This document shows, in pieces, positions 1 to 6,069 of a stretch of 14,140 nt of DNA. This stretch comes from Alcanivorax sp. (GTDB taxonomy: Bacteria; Pseudomonadota; Gammaproteobacteria; Pseudomonadales; Alcanivoracaceae). The first letter of the stretch is position 1, and every line of letters begins with the position of its first letter. The translations under genes and the position numbers were made by a program. Where the stretch lies: assembly GCA_007135015.1 (NCBI GenBank), contig SLJS01000095.1, positions 1 to 14,140 of the forward strand. The letters run 5' to 3'. The notes under the pieces were generated by a model. That model saw only the letters and a list, made by a program, of their open reading frames with translations. It had not been told where the DNA came from and ran no database searches.

Positions 1-654
1 ACCTTCAGCGCAGTGTTTGCAAGTGGCAACCGGCTCCATGATCTGGTCGGCGTGGTCGAGGACGTTACCGAGCAGCACAGCCGGGTGGAGCGGCTTTCCT
101 GGGAGGCCACCCATGACCCCTTGACCGGCGTGCTCAATCGCCGCGAGTTCAGTCGCCGCCTGGAGATGATCTGCGAGACTTCGGGTCGTGAAGGCGCGCG
201 CAATGTGCTTTGCGTGATTGATCTGGACCGGTTCAAGGAACTCAATGACAGCAGCGGACATTCGGCCGGTGACGAGTATCTGCGCACGCTCTGCGAAATC
301 ATCGATTCCCATCTCCGGGAAGGCGATGTGCTCGCCCGCCTGGGAGGCGACGAGTTCGCGGTGGTATTGCAGTACTGTTCCCTGGATTCCGCCAGGGAGA
401 TTGCCGAAACATTGCGCCGGGCGGTGGAGGAGTATGTCTTTACCTGGCAGGGGCGGGATTTTCGCATAACTCTCAGCGTGGGGCTGATGGAGCTGGGCGG
501 CGGATCCAGCTCGCGTGCCGAGCTGCTGGAGGGCGCGGATAACGCCTGCTACGAAGCCAAGAGACGTGGTCGTAACCGAGTGTTCGTCCTTTCCCGGGAA
601 GACGTGGTCGGTGCCGAGACAAGACAGATTGCTGGGGGCGATCCGCAGCGGTAA
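1..654 (+). CDS. PAS/GGDEF diguanylate cyclase, C-terminal part (5' end outside window)
   Basis: The frame is open from base 1, so the gene begins upstream and only its last 217 codons are visible. The first ~25 residues look like the end of a PAS/PAC sensor domain (VGVVEDVTEQ), followed by a linker and a full GGDEF domain starting near residue 36 (THDPLTGVLNRREF). The signature GGDEF is intact at bases 343-357. An RxxD inhibitory I-site (REGD, bases 316-327) lies exactly five residues before it. By family knowledge the protein should make c-di-GMP from two GTP and be product-inhibited. The domain ends with the usual YEAKRRGRNRV segment plus a short tail. No EAL domain follows. It converges on the gene at 710-1603, with 55 bp between stops and no clear U-tailed terminator. 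The sensory input cannot be told from this fragment. Confidence 0.93.
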   Translation, partial: TFSAVFASGNRLHDLVGVVEDVTEQHSRVERLSWEATHDPLTGVLNRREFSRRLEMICETSGREGARNVLCVIDLDRFKELNDSSGHSAGDEYLRTLCEIIDSHLREGDVLARLGGDEFAVVLQYCSLDSAREIAETLRRAVEEYVFTWQGRDFRITLSVGLMELGGGSSSRAELLEGADNACYEAKRRGRNRVFVLSREDVVGAETRQIAGGDPQR

Positions 655-709
655 GAGAGTGCTGGCCCGGATATTGCGCCAGGGAGTGGCCGCCGGGAGC
701 CGGGATGGC

Positions 710-1603
710 TCAGGGCAGACTGTCCGCCAGGCGGTCGGTGAGTCCGGAAGGGGTAATGCCCAGTTCCGCGAAACCCGGTTCCTGGTCATCAGCCAGGTTG
801 TTCTCCTGCATCAGTACAAGCTGGTCCCGGGTCAGTGGCGGATTGGGCAACACGGCCAGCGGCAGCACCATCATCTTCCAGAGAGAAAAGGGGACGGGCA
901 TCAGGACCCGACTGCGTCTACGCTGGCGCAGCACCGCCTCCACCACTTCCCGATAGGTATGGATGCTGGCGCCACCCAGCTCGAAGGTGCCGCCCGGTGC
1001 TTCCGGGTTCTTCAGTGCCGCGACAACGGCCGCCGCCACGTCCTGTACATGAACCGGCTGAAGCCGTGTATCGCCCTTTCCGAACAGTGGCACCAGGGGT
1101 AACCGTGTCACGGAGTCCAGGGTGGAAAGGAAACTGTCACCGCGGCCGAAAAGCACGCTCGGGCGCAGCAGCGTGGTCTGCCGGAAGGCCTCGCGAACGG
1201 CCTGGTCGCCTCGTGCCCGGGCGCGTACATATTTCGACGGCGAGTCGTCACGGGTGCCGATGCCGGACATATGCACCAGGCGCGAAGTTCCCGTCTCGCG
1301 CACCGCCAGGGCCAGGTCCGCCGCGCCGCGCGTGTGAATGTCGTCGAAACTCAGGTTCCAGTGCTCCACATAGAGCGAGACCGCGTTGACCGCCGCCTCC
1401 GAGCCCTCGAGCGCCGCGCGCACCGAATCCGGTTGACGAATATCCGCCTGTACCATCTCCGTACCCGGAGGCATCGAATCCTTCGCCCGCTCGGGATGAC
1501 GTGCCGCCACCCGGACTCGCCACCCCGCGTCATGGAGTGCCCGGACGGTTGCTCGTCCGAGGAAACCGGTACCGCCGAAAACCGTCGCCAGGGCGTCTGT
1601 CAT
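710..1603 (-). CDS. NDUFA9-like NAD(P)-binding atypical SDR / epimerase-family protein
   Basis: This 297-residue protein has an N-terminal Rossmann dinucleotide-binding motif, GGTGFLG at residues 10-16, and the overall pattern of the complex I NDUFA9-like/NmrA-like atypical SDRs (HMSGIG near 111-116, LLRPSVLFGRGD, PVHVQDVAAA). In classical SDRs the active-site motif is YxxxK; here the matching segment reads Y125-VRA-R129, so the lysine is Arg. That suggests a binding or structural role, or altered chemistry, rather than a standard dehydrogenase. The substrate is unknown. Start: ATG at 1603 with AGGGGA about 7 nt upstream, overlapping the TAA stop of pncB (12 bp gap), so it is the third gene of the pncA-pncB operon and probably translationally coupled. 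The link to NAD salvage is inferred from position only. Confidence 0.88.
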   Translation of the reverse strand: MTDALATVFGGTGFLGRATVRALHDAGWRVRVAARHPERAKDSMPPGTEMVQADIRQPDSVRAALEGSEAAVNAVSLYVEHWNLSFDDIHTRGAADLALAVRETGTSRLVHMSGIGTRDDSPSKYVRARARGDQAVREAFRQTTLLRPSVLFGRGDSFLSTLDSVTRLPLVPLFGKGDTRLQPVHVQDVAAAVVAALKNPEAPGGTFELGGASIHTYREVVEAVLRQRRRSRVLMPVPFSLWKMMVLPLAVLPNPPLTRDQLVLMQENNLADDQEPGFAELGITPSGLTDRLADSLP

Positions 1604-1615
1604 GGGCTTTCCCCT

Positions 1616-2974
1616 TTACGCCTGTTCATTGTTCAGTCGCTTCAGCTCGCGGGTTCGCATTGCTTCCAGTTGCTCACTGAAGTGTACCGGCCAGGCCTGT
1701 GTTGTCGGTTCCAGTGCGAGAAAGGATTGCGGTAGCGCCTGGAGACTTTCCTGAACACGCTGCCGGGCCTGGTCCGGATCGGAAACAGGATGGACGAGTC
1801 TGCCCCGCTCGACCACCGGCCGAAGCAGCGGAATGCCGTCGCGGCCTTCGTCGCGGGCGGTAATTTCATCGTACTGGTATTGGCCCTGACCGTCGCTGAA
1901 CCGCCAGACCTGCTTGGCGCCCGGGTGGAGCTGTTTGCCCGGAGAGTTCTTCAGCCGCGGTGCACCGTCGTACTCGGTGAGCTTGTACGCCAGGTCCAGT
2001 GACGGGGCATCCGCGGCGGCGCCCATGTCCGTTCCCACGCCGAAGGCATCGATGGGGGCGCCGCCGTCGAGCAGCTCACGCATCCGCCATTCGTCCAGCC
2101 CCCCGCTGACCACAATGCCGATATCTTCCAGGCCCGCCCGGTCAAGCCGGTCACGGCACTGGCGCGACAGCGCGAGCAGATCGCCGGAGTCGATCCGTAT
2201 CGCGCCCACCTGCAGCTGCTCTTCGCGAACAAGCTGAATGACGCGGTCCACGCCCCGGAGTGTATCGTGGGTATCCACCAGCAGCGTGGTGCCGGGGTAC
2301 AGCCGCGCATAGTTGCGAAGAGCATCCATTTCACTGTCATGGGCCTGAACATAGGAATGGGCCATGGTCCCGCGTGCGGGCAGGTCGTGGCGCAGACTGG
2401 CCAGCACATTGCTGGTCGCGCTGATGCCTGCCGCGCGATAGGCGCGCACGCCGCGCAGTGCCGCGTCCAGGCCGTGCATCCGGCGCATGCCGAAATCCAT
2501 TACCGGCCGCCCGGCGGCAGCCTGCACCACGCGCACCGCCTTGGAGGCGAGCACCGTTTCCAGGTTCACGTAGTTCATGATCAGACTTTCCAGTACCTGC
2601 GCCTCCGCGATGGGCGCGCGGATCTCCAGCAGGGGCTCGTGCGGGAACACGGGGGTGCCCTCGGGCATGGCATGGATGTCGCCACTGAAGCGAAATTCCC
2701 CGAGCCAGTCCAGCAGGACTTCGGGAAACAGCCCCGTCTGCCGCAGCCGCTCGACCTGCTCGGGCGGAAATCGCAGTTCCGTAACCAGCCGGGCGGCATG
2801 CTCCTGGCCACAGGCCAGCATGAAGTTGCGATGCGCCGGCAGCTTGCGGAAGAAGAGACTGAAGACCGCCTCGCCGTTCATGTCCTCGTGAAGGTAGGCG
2901 GCGGCCATGTTGAATTCGTACAGGTCCGTGAGCAGGCCCAGTTCCCCGGCCCGCGGCCCGATGTCCGTTTCCAT
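1616..2974 (-). CDS. pncB: Nicotinate phosphoribosyltransferase
   Basis: The enzyme converts nicotinate, PRPP and ATP to nicotinate mononucleotide (NaMN) in the Preiss-Handler NAD salvage route, in the cytoplasm. The 452-residue protein starts with the typical LLTDLYEFNMAAAYL segment. It carries GTMAHS (His206 is the likely phosphorylated regulatory histidine of the family), LLVDTHDTLRGV, the phosphate-binding region VSGGLDEW and FGVGTDMG, and HPGAKQVWRF near the end, which places it with NAPRT proteins rather than the E. coli-length form. Two starts are possible: GTG at 2980, overlapping the pncA stop, or ATG at 2974. A strong GGAGGAG lies 5 nt before the ATG but abuts the GTG, so I chose the ATG. 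It follows pncA directly and precedes the SDR gene by 12 bp. Identification is firm; only the start is debatable by two codons. Confidence 0.95.
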   Translation of the reverse strand: METDIGPRAGELGLLTDLYEFNMAAAYLHEDMNGEAVFSLFFRKLPAHRNFMLACGQEHAARLVTELRFPPEQVERLRQTGLFPEVLLDWLGEFRFSGDIHAMPEGTPVFPHEPLLEIRAPIAEAQVLESLIMNYVNLETVLASKAVRVVQAAAGRPVMDFGMRRMHGLDAALRGVRAYRAAGISATSNVLASLRHDLPARGTMAHSYVQAHDSEMDALRNYARLYPGTTLLVDTHDTLRGVDRVIQLVREEQLQVGAIRIDSGDLLALSRQCRDRLDRAGLEDIGIVVSGGLDEWRMRELLDGGAPIDAFGVGTDMGAAADAPSLDLAYKLTEYDGAPRLKNSPGKQLHPGAKQVWRFSDGQGQYQYDEITARDEGRDGIPLLRPVVERGRLVHPVSDPDQARQRVQESLQALPQSFLALEPTTQAWPVHFSEQLEAMRTRELKRLNNEQA

Positions 2975-2976
2975 GC

Positions 2977-3543
2977 TCACTCCTCCGCGATGGTGACGCC
3001 GGCCTCGTGCAACTGCTCGAGCACCTCCGGTGTCTTGTCGGGGAACACCGCCCGGGTGGCTTCCCGGATCAGGAAGGTCCGGAAGCCTTCAGCGCAGGCA
3101 TCCCGCACCGTATGAAAGACACAGACATCCTGGGCCAGGCCGCCCACCCAGAGGCGCTTGACCCCCTTGCTGCGCAGCCAGCCGGCCAGTCCGGTGCGAT
3201 CGAACGCGGAATAGGCGTCGTAATCGAAGGCGCTGCCCTTGCTCACCCGGACCGCCTCGTCCGGCAGCGCCAGCTCCGGATGAAAGGCGGCCCCCGGGGT
3301 GTCCTGTATGCAGTGTGGCGGCCAGGGGCCTCCCTGGTCAGCGAAGGAGCAGTGATCCACGGTATGCCAGTCCCGGGAGGCGATCACCGGCAGGTTGGCG
3401 TCATGAGCCCGGCGGATCCACGCATTGAGCACGGGCACCACCTCGTCGCCCCGGGGCACTTCCAGGGCGCCCCCCGGGCAGAAGTCGTTCTGGACGTCGA
3501 CCACGAGCAGGGCGTCGCCGGCCCTCAGCGCATTGCTCGTCAT
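2977..3543 (-). CDS. pncA: Nicotinamidase (isochorismatase-fold, PncA)
   Basis: This cytoplasmic hydrolase turns nicotinamide into nicotinate and ammonia, supplying the substrate of PncB encoded next. The 188-residue length is near the family norm. The catalytic triad is visible: Asp16 in VVDVQNDF, Lys102 in VSKGSAFDYD, and Cys141 in GLAQDVCVFHTV. Metal ligands of the DWH...H type are present: Asp58 and His60 in SRDWHTVDH, and His77 in WPPHC. The start ATG at 3543 has AAGGAG 6 nt upstream. A TATAAA (3563-3568 read on the minus strand) could be a -10 but would leave a very short leader, and no good -35 is at 17 bp. Just upstream of it is a small CCAAG/CTTGG inverted repeat (3572-3587) of unknown meaning. 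The stop lies 2 bp before the preferred pncB start. It is the first gene of a three-gene operon. Confidence 0.96.
   Translation of the reverse strand: MTSNALRAGDALLVVDVQNDFCPGGALEVPRGDEVVPVLNAWIRRAHDANLPVIASRDWHTVDHCSFADQGGPWPPHCIQDTPGAAFHPELALPDEAVRVSKGSAFDYDAYSAFDRTGLAGWLRSKGVKRLWVGGLAQDVCVFHTVRDACAEGFRTFLIREATRAVFPDKTPEVLEQLHEAGVTIAEE
2980..2986 (-). promoter_or_regulatory. Shine-Dalgarno site that decides the pncB start
   Basis: On the minus strand the site reads GGAGGAG, 5 nt before the ATG at 2974. The competing GTG at 2980-2978 directly abuts or overlaps this site, leaving no usable spacing. The site lies inside the last codons of pncA, so pncB translation is probably coupled to that of pncA. 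Confidence 0.7.
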
Positions 3544-3635
3544 GGCGAACTCCTTCCTGGCCTTTATACCTCCAAGGTTCCTCTTGGCGGCGCCGATTTC
3601 AAGGGGGGTAGGCAGCGGTAGGTAGCGGTCAGTCG

Positions 3636-3807
3636 TCGGCGGTCAGTGGTCAGTCACTCATCCGCCGGTGCCGCCGCCAGCGGAACCTGACGAATTCGGG
3701 ACAGGCACTGAAATAAGCGCCGAGTGACGAATTCGGGACAGGCACAATCCCTGTGCCGGTTTTCGGGGATTGATCTCAGCGCCAGGAGACCGACCACTGA
3801 CCGCCGA
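3636..3807. repeat. Long-range 16-bp perfect inverted repeat
   Basis: The 16 bases at 3636-3651 (TCGGCGGTCAGTGGTC) are the exact reverse complement of 3792-3807. The two arms are 140 bp apart and enclose the two copies of the GACGAATTCGGGACAGGCAC repeat. Both arms belong to a degenerate 7-base GACCRCY-like periodic sequence that recurs across the spacer. It has no coding function that I can see. Confidence 0.7.
3688..3745. repeat. 21-bp perfect direct repeat (two copies, 37 bp apart by start)
   Basis: Copies lie at 3688-3708 and 3725-3745 and are identical over 21 bases, beginning TGACGAATTCGGGACAGG and ending in CAC. On the minus strand they read GTGCCTGTCCCGAATTC, resembling the GTGCCTGTCCC-type repeats found beside REP-associated tyrosine transposases; that link is recall, not a search. 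Only the second copy continues into the full hairpin unit; the first looks like a shortened unit, since AAGCGCCGAG follows it. Confidence 0.75.
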
Positions 3808-3842
3808 ATACTGACTACCGACCGCCAGCGCCGAAGGCGCTA
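3737..3842. repeat. Composite repeat unit 1 (hairpin + heptamers + palindrome)
   Basis: The unit begins with a hairpin, GGCACA (3741-3746), loop ATCCC, TGTGCC (3752-3757). It continues through a diverged middle containing heptamer-like GACCACT/GACCGCC sequence, and ends with the palindrome AGCGCCGAAGGCGCT (3827-3841). Its first 26 bases match the start of unit 2 (3853-3878) with one mismatch, and its last 23 bases (3820-3842) match 3966-3988 exactly. The shared order of parts indicates duplication of a composite element. Confidence 0.7.
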
Positions 3843-3852
3843 CCGGGTCTGT

Positions 3853-3988
3853 GACAGGCACAATCGCTGTGCCGGTTTCCAGGAAGGGTTCTCGGCGTCC
3901 AGCAACCGGCGGCCTGATATCCTGACCGCCGACCGCCGACCGCCGACCGCCGACCGCCGACCGCCGACCGCCAGCGCCGAAGGCGCTA
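3853..3988. repeat. Composite repeat unit 2, running into the mgtE stop codon
   Basis: It has the same order of parts as unit 1: GGCACA (3857-3862) / TGTGCC (3868-3873) hairpin, a diverged middle (TCTCGGCGTCCAG against TCTCAGCGCCAG in unit 1), expanded heptamers, then AGCGCCGAAGGCGCT at 3973-3987. The repeated block includes CTA at 3986-3988, which on the minus strand is the TAG stop of mgtE. The palindrome therefore sits immediately after mgtE and could fold in its mRNA, but no U-run follows, so it is not a classic terminator. Confidence 0.7.
3924..3972. repeat. Tandem heptamer GACCGCC x7
   Basis: Seven uninterrupted perfect copies of GACCGCC occupy exactly 49 bases. Diverged versions (GACCACT, GACTACC) occur at 3788-3826, and inverted ones at 3621-3651. 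Such a short perfect array is prone to slippage, so the copy number may vary between strains. Confidence 0.9.
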
Positions 3989-5341
3989 AAGCAGCTGTGT
4001 GAGGAATACGGTGCAGAGCCCCAGGTAGATCGTGACCCCGGTAATGTCCGTGATGGTGGTCAGCACCGGGCCGGTCATCATGGCCGGGTCCTTGCCCAGG
4101 CGCTTGATCAGGAATGGCAGACTGCCGCCCACCACGCCGGCGAGGAGCACGTTGATGGCCAGGGCCAGGCCGGCCAGGGCGCCGAGCCAGGGGTTGCCCT
4201 CCAGCCACCAGGCAATCAGGGCGAACTGGACGCCGAGCACCAGACCATTGGTCAGGCCCACCAGCACCTCCTTGCGCACCGCCAGCCAGAAATCGCGCAG
4301 CCGCGCCTCGCCAAGCGCAATACTGCGGATGGCCACCGACAGCGACTGGATGCCCACATTGCCGCCCATGTCGGTGATCATCGGCAGGAAGGCCGCGAGA
4401 ATGGCCACTTGGGCAATGGTGTCCTCGAAGCCGGCGATCACCGCCACCGCGCCCAGGTTGAGCATCACGTTGGCGGCCATCCAGGGCAGGCGCATGCGTA
4501 CCGCATCGCGTGGCGAGGTATAGAAGGACTCCTCCCGGCTGCCCGGGCCGGAAAAGCGCTCCGCCACTTCCTCGGCGATCAGGTCCATGGCGTCGTCGAA
4601 GGTGATCACCCCCAGTATGCGTCCGGCGTCGTCCACCACGGGCAGGTGGGTAAAGCGGCGGTTACGGATGATGTGAGCGGCCCGGCTTGCTTCCTCGTCG
4701 GCACGCACCACGATCACATCCGGATTCATGGCTTCTTCCACCCGGCTGGAGGGGCGGAAACGGTACAGGTCCTTGATCGAGATCACGCCGATGGGCTGGT
4801 CGCGCGCATTGGTTACATACACATAGGAAACCCGTTCCACCGCCGCCGGCGCGGCCAGCACGGCCCGCTGGGTCTGCTCGATGGTGTTGCCCGGCCGCAC
4901 CGCCAGATAGTGGGGATTCATTGCCCCGCCTGCGGTGCCGCCCGGGTAGCCCAGCAGCACCTCCATCTGCCCCTTGCGCAGGCTGCTCAGCGTTTCGAGC
5001 AGCCGGGCACGATCCTCCTCCTCCATTTCCCGCAGGATGTCCGAGCCCCGGTCGGCGGGAATGGCTGGAAAGAGGCGCCTTGCCAGACTTTCGTTGGCAC
5101 CCTCGAAAACCCGGGCGGCCAGCGGCGGGGGCAGCTGGCCCAGCACACGGCCCGCGCGGGGGCGTTCCATGGCGTCCAGGAACGCCAGCATGCCTTCCGG
5201 CGGCGACTCCTTGAGCAGGTCCGCAAGCCGGGTCGAGGACATGTGCTCGGACATGCCTGCGGCGTCATCCCATCTTTCTTCGTCCAGCGCCGTTTGAAGA
5301 TTGTCGGCGTAGTCGTCGATGGTCTGGGGATCGAGCAGCAT
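3986..5341 (-). CDS. mgtE: Magnesium transporter MgtE
   Basis: This inner-membrane Mg2+ channel/transporter has 451 residues, the usual length. Domains in order: MgtE N domain (about 20-135, with LLKESPPEG and LGYPGGTAGGAM), two CBS domains (about 140-260, with MNPDVIVVRADEEASRA and THLPVVDDAG), then a C-terminal membrane domain with about five hydrophobic helices (about 285-451). The pore-family signature P320-MITDMGGN-VG and the TTITDITG segment (Asp432, equivalent to the conserved pore aspartate) are intact. By family knowledge the N and CBS domains close the pore when intracellular Mg2+ is high. The ATG at 5341 has GGAGG 8 nt upstream. It stands alone on the minus strand. Its TAG stop is part of a repeat shared with the spacer downstream. 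I see no Mg2+-sensing riboswitch upstream. Confidence 0.97.
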   Translation of the reverse strand: MLLDPQTIDDYADNLQTALDEERWDDAAGMSEHMSSTRLADLLKESPPEGMLAFLDAMERPRAGRVLGQLPPPLAARVFEGANESLARRLFPAIPADRGSDILREMEEEDRARLLETLSSLRKGQMEVLLGYPGGTAGGAMNPHYLAVRPGNTIEQTQRAVLAAPAAVERVSYVYVTNARDQPIGVISIKDLYRFRPSSRVEEAMNPDVIVVRADEEASRAAHIIRNRRFTHLPVVDDAGRILGVITFDDAMDLIAEEVAERFSGPGSREESFYTSPRDAVRMRLPWMAANVMLNLGAVAVIAGFEDTIAQVAILAAFLPMITDMGGNVGIQSLSVAIRSIALGEARLRDFWLAVRKEVLVGLTNGLVLGVQFALIAWWLEGNPWLGALAGLALAINVLLAGVVGGSLPFLIKRLGKDPAMMTGPVLTTITDITGVTIYLGLCTVFLTQLL

Positions 5342-5709
5342 CCGTGTGTCCTCCGGGCAATGGTGATGACTCGCCGTTGATATCAGCCGCTGGCGGCAAA
5401 GTCACGGAATATCCGGGGCGCTATCTGGCCGGGTCCGGGGCATAAAGCAGGTGGATAGGGTGGAACTGCCTGAAGGAAGACGCTCCATTCAGGCGGCAGG
5501 GGCTATTCTTTCGGAAACCGGAGGAACGGGTGTAAGGACGTTGCTGGTGTCGTAGCCCCGGTGGAGCGAAGCGCAACCCGGGGCCGCGAAGCAGCCAGAG
5601 GCGGGTTCGCCGTAATCCTGGACAGGATCGACCGGGGGATGGGCGTTGCAACCGTTATATAAAATTTCCCGGATCAAGGCCTTCGGCGCCGGATTACGGC
5701 CTTCGCCCT
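5342..5709. other. Gene-free stretch between mgtE and the Trm112-like gene
   Basis: These 368 bases contain no credible gene on either strand. They hold the leader of mgtE (read leftwards), a REP-like inverted pair (5552-5584 and 5689-5722), and a short AT-rich run TTATATAAAATTT (5655-5667) that stands out in this GC-rich DNA. The AT-rich run could be promoter-like or a melting site, but no matching -35 or downstream gene supports that. Nothing else is recognisable. Confidence 0.5.
5552..5584 (+). repeat. REP-like element A1
   Basis: The element begins GTAGCCCCGGTGGAGCGAAG and ends in CCCGGGGC. GCCCCGG (5555-5561) pairs with CCGGGGC (5578-5584) to form a 7-bp stem. It resembles the GTAGCCCGG... 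REP-like elements common between gammaproteobacterial genes. It is the first half of an inverted pair with 5689-5722. Confidence 0.65.
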
Positions 5710-5722
5710 TCATCCGGGCTGC
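5689..5722 (-). repeat. REP-like element A2, overlapping the end of the Trm112-like gene
   Basis: On the minus strand this 34-base element begins GCAGCCCGGATGAAG and ends in GTAATCCGG. It matches the plus-strand element at 9790-9823 at 31 of 34 positions. CCGGAT (5689-5694) pairs with ATCCGG (5712-5717). It overlaps the last codons and stop of the gene at 5710-5907. Confidence 0.75.
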
Positions 5723-5907
5723 AGCGCCTTGAGTTCCTCGTCGCTGAGGCGGCGCGCGGCATCCTCGAGGAGCACCGGGATGCCGTCACGTACCGGATAG
5801 GCCAGACCACTGACCTTGCAGAGCAGTTCTTCGTTCCGCTCGTCCCAGATCAGCGATGTCTTGCTGACCGGGCAGACCAGGATATCCTGCAGATTTCTGT
5901 CGAGCAT
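5710..5907 (-). CDS. Trm112/YcaR family small protein
   Basis: This 65-residue protein resembles E. coli YcaR (about 60 residues) and Pseudomonas relatives: LQDILVCPVSK at the N-terminus and LAYPVRDGIPVLLEDAARRL in the middle, the family hallmark. Trm112-type zinc-finger proteins activate methyltransferases in eukaryotes and archaea; the bacterial role is unclear. Only two of the usual cysteines remain (Cys12, Cys30), and the second position of CPxC is Ser15. CPVSK variants are, to my knowledge, frequent in this bacterial group, so zinc binding may be lost. The ATG at 5907 has GGGAGG 7 nt upstream. The final codons CAG CCC GGA TGA coincide with a REP-like element, which may have set the present C-terminus. 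It lies divergent from the acyl-CoA dehydrogenase genes, with no lpxK/kdsB neighbour visible. Confidence 0.9.
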   Translation of the reverse strand: MLDRNLQDILVCPVSKTSLIWDERNEELLCKVSGLAYPVRDGIPVLLEDAARRLSDEELKALQPG

Positions 5908-5929
5908 TACGTTTCCTCCCGCACTGAAT

Positions 5930-5945
5930 TCAAACGTTCGTTTGA
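5930..5945. promoter_or_regulatory. PsrA-type operator (CAAAC-N4-GTTTG)
   Basis: The sequence TCAAACGTTCGTTTGA has perfect 7-base arms around a central TT. Its core CAAAC-GTTC-GTTTG fits the published PsrA consensus (C/G)AAAC-N2-4-GTTT(G/C). PsrA is a TetR-family repressor released by long-chain fatty acids or acyl-CoA that controls beta-oxidation genes in many gammaproteobacteria. The site lies 124 bp before the first acyl-CoA dehydrogenase and overlaps a candidate -35, as expected for repression. It is also 22 bp upstream of the Trm112-like gene, so it could affect both. The psrA gene itself is not in the window. Confidence 0.7.
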
Positions 5946-5970
5946 CCCGCCGGTCACAAATTCCTGTAGG
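5942..5970 (+). promoter_or_regulatory. Candidate sigma70 promoter for the acyl-CoA dehydrogenases
   Basis: The -35 TTGACC (5942-5947, five of six matches to TTGACA) and a weak -10 TGTAGG (5965-5970, three of six) are separated by 17 bp. The -35 shares TTGA with the PsrA-type palindrome. The predicted start near 5977 would give a leader of about 90 bases. The weak -10 keeps confidence low. Confidence 0.4.
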
Positions 5971-6069
5971 TGTCGCCGGCCGGGAGCGCTACCATTGGCG
6001 CCCCCTGAAAGATCAACTGTTGTGTGCTCGGCCCTGACCGGCCGCAGCCCGGACTGCCCGGAGGTTACC

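Noticed and set aside
3563..3602. Strong promoter for pncA (TATAAA with TTGAAA upstream)
   Set aside because: The two hexamers are 28 bp apart, too far for sigma70, and the -10 alone would leave a leader of only about a dozen bases.
3924..3972. Short tandem repeat considered as a CRISPR array
   Set aside because: The units are 7 bases without spacers, and no cas genes are present.
5710..5907. Missing zinc cysteines in the Trm112-like protein as a novel finding
   Set aside because: The CPVSK variant is, to my knowledge, common in gammaproteobacterial YcaR-like proteins, so it is not a peculiarity of this gene.
5995..6069. Upstream TTG start for the first acyl-CoA dehydrogenase, adding 25 residues
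   Set aside because: The added residues are not family-like, while the ATG at 6070 has a good ribosome binding site and begins the conserved MPDYKAP motif.
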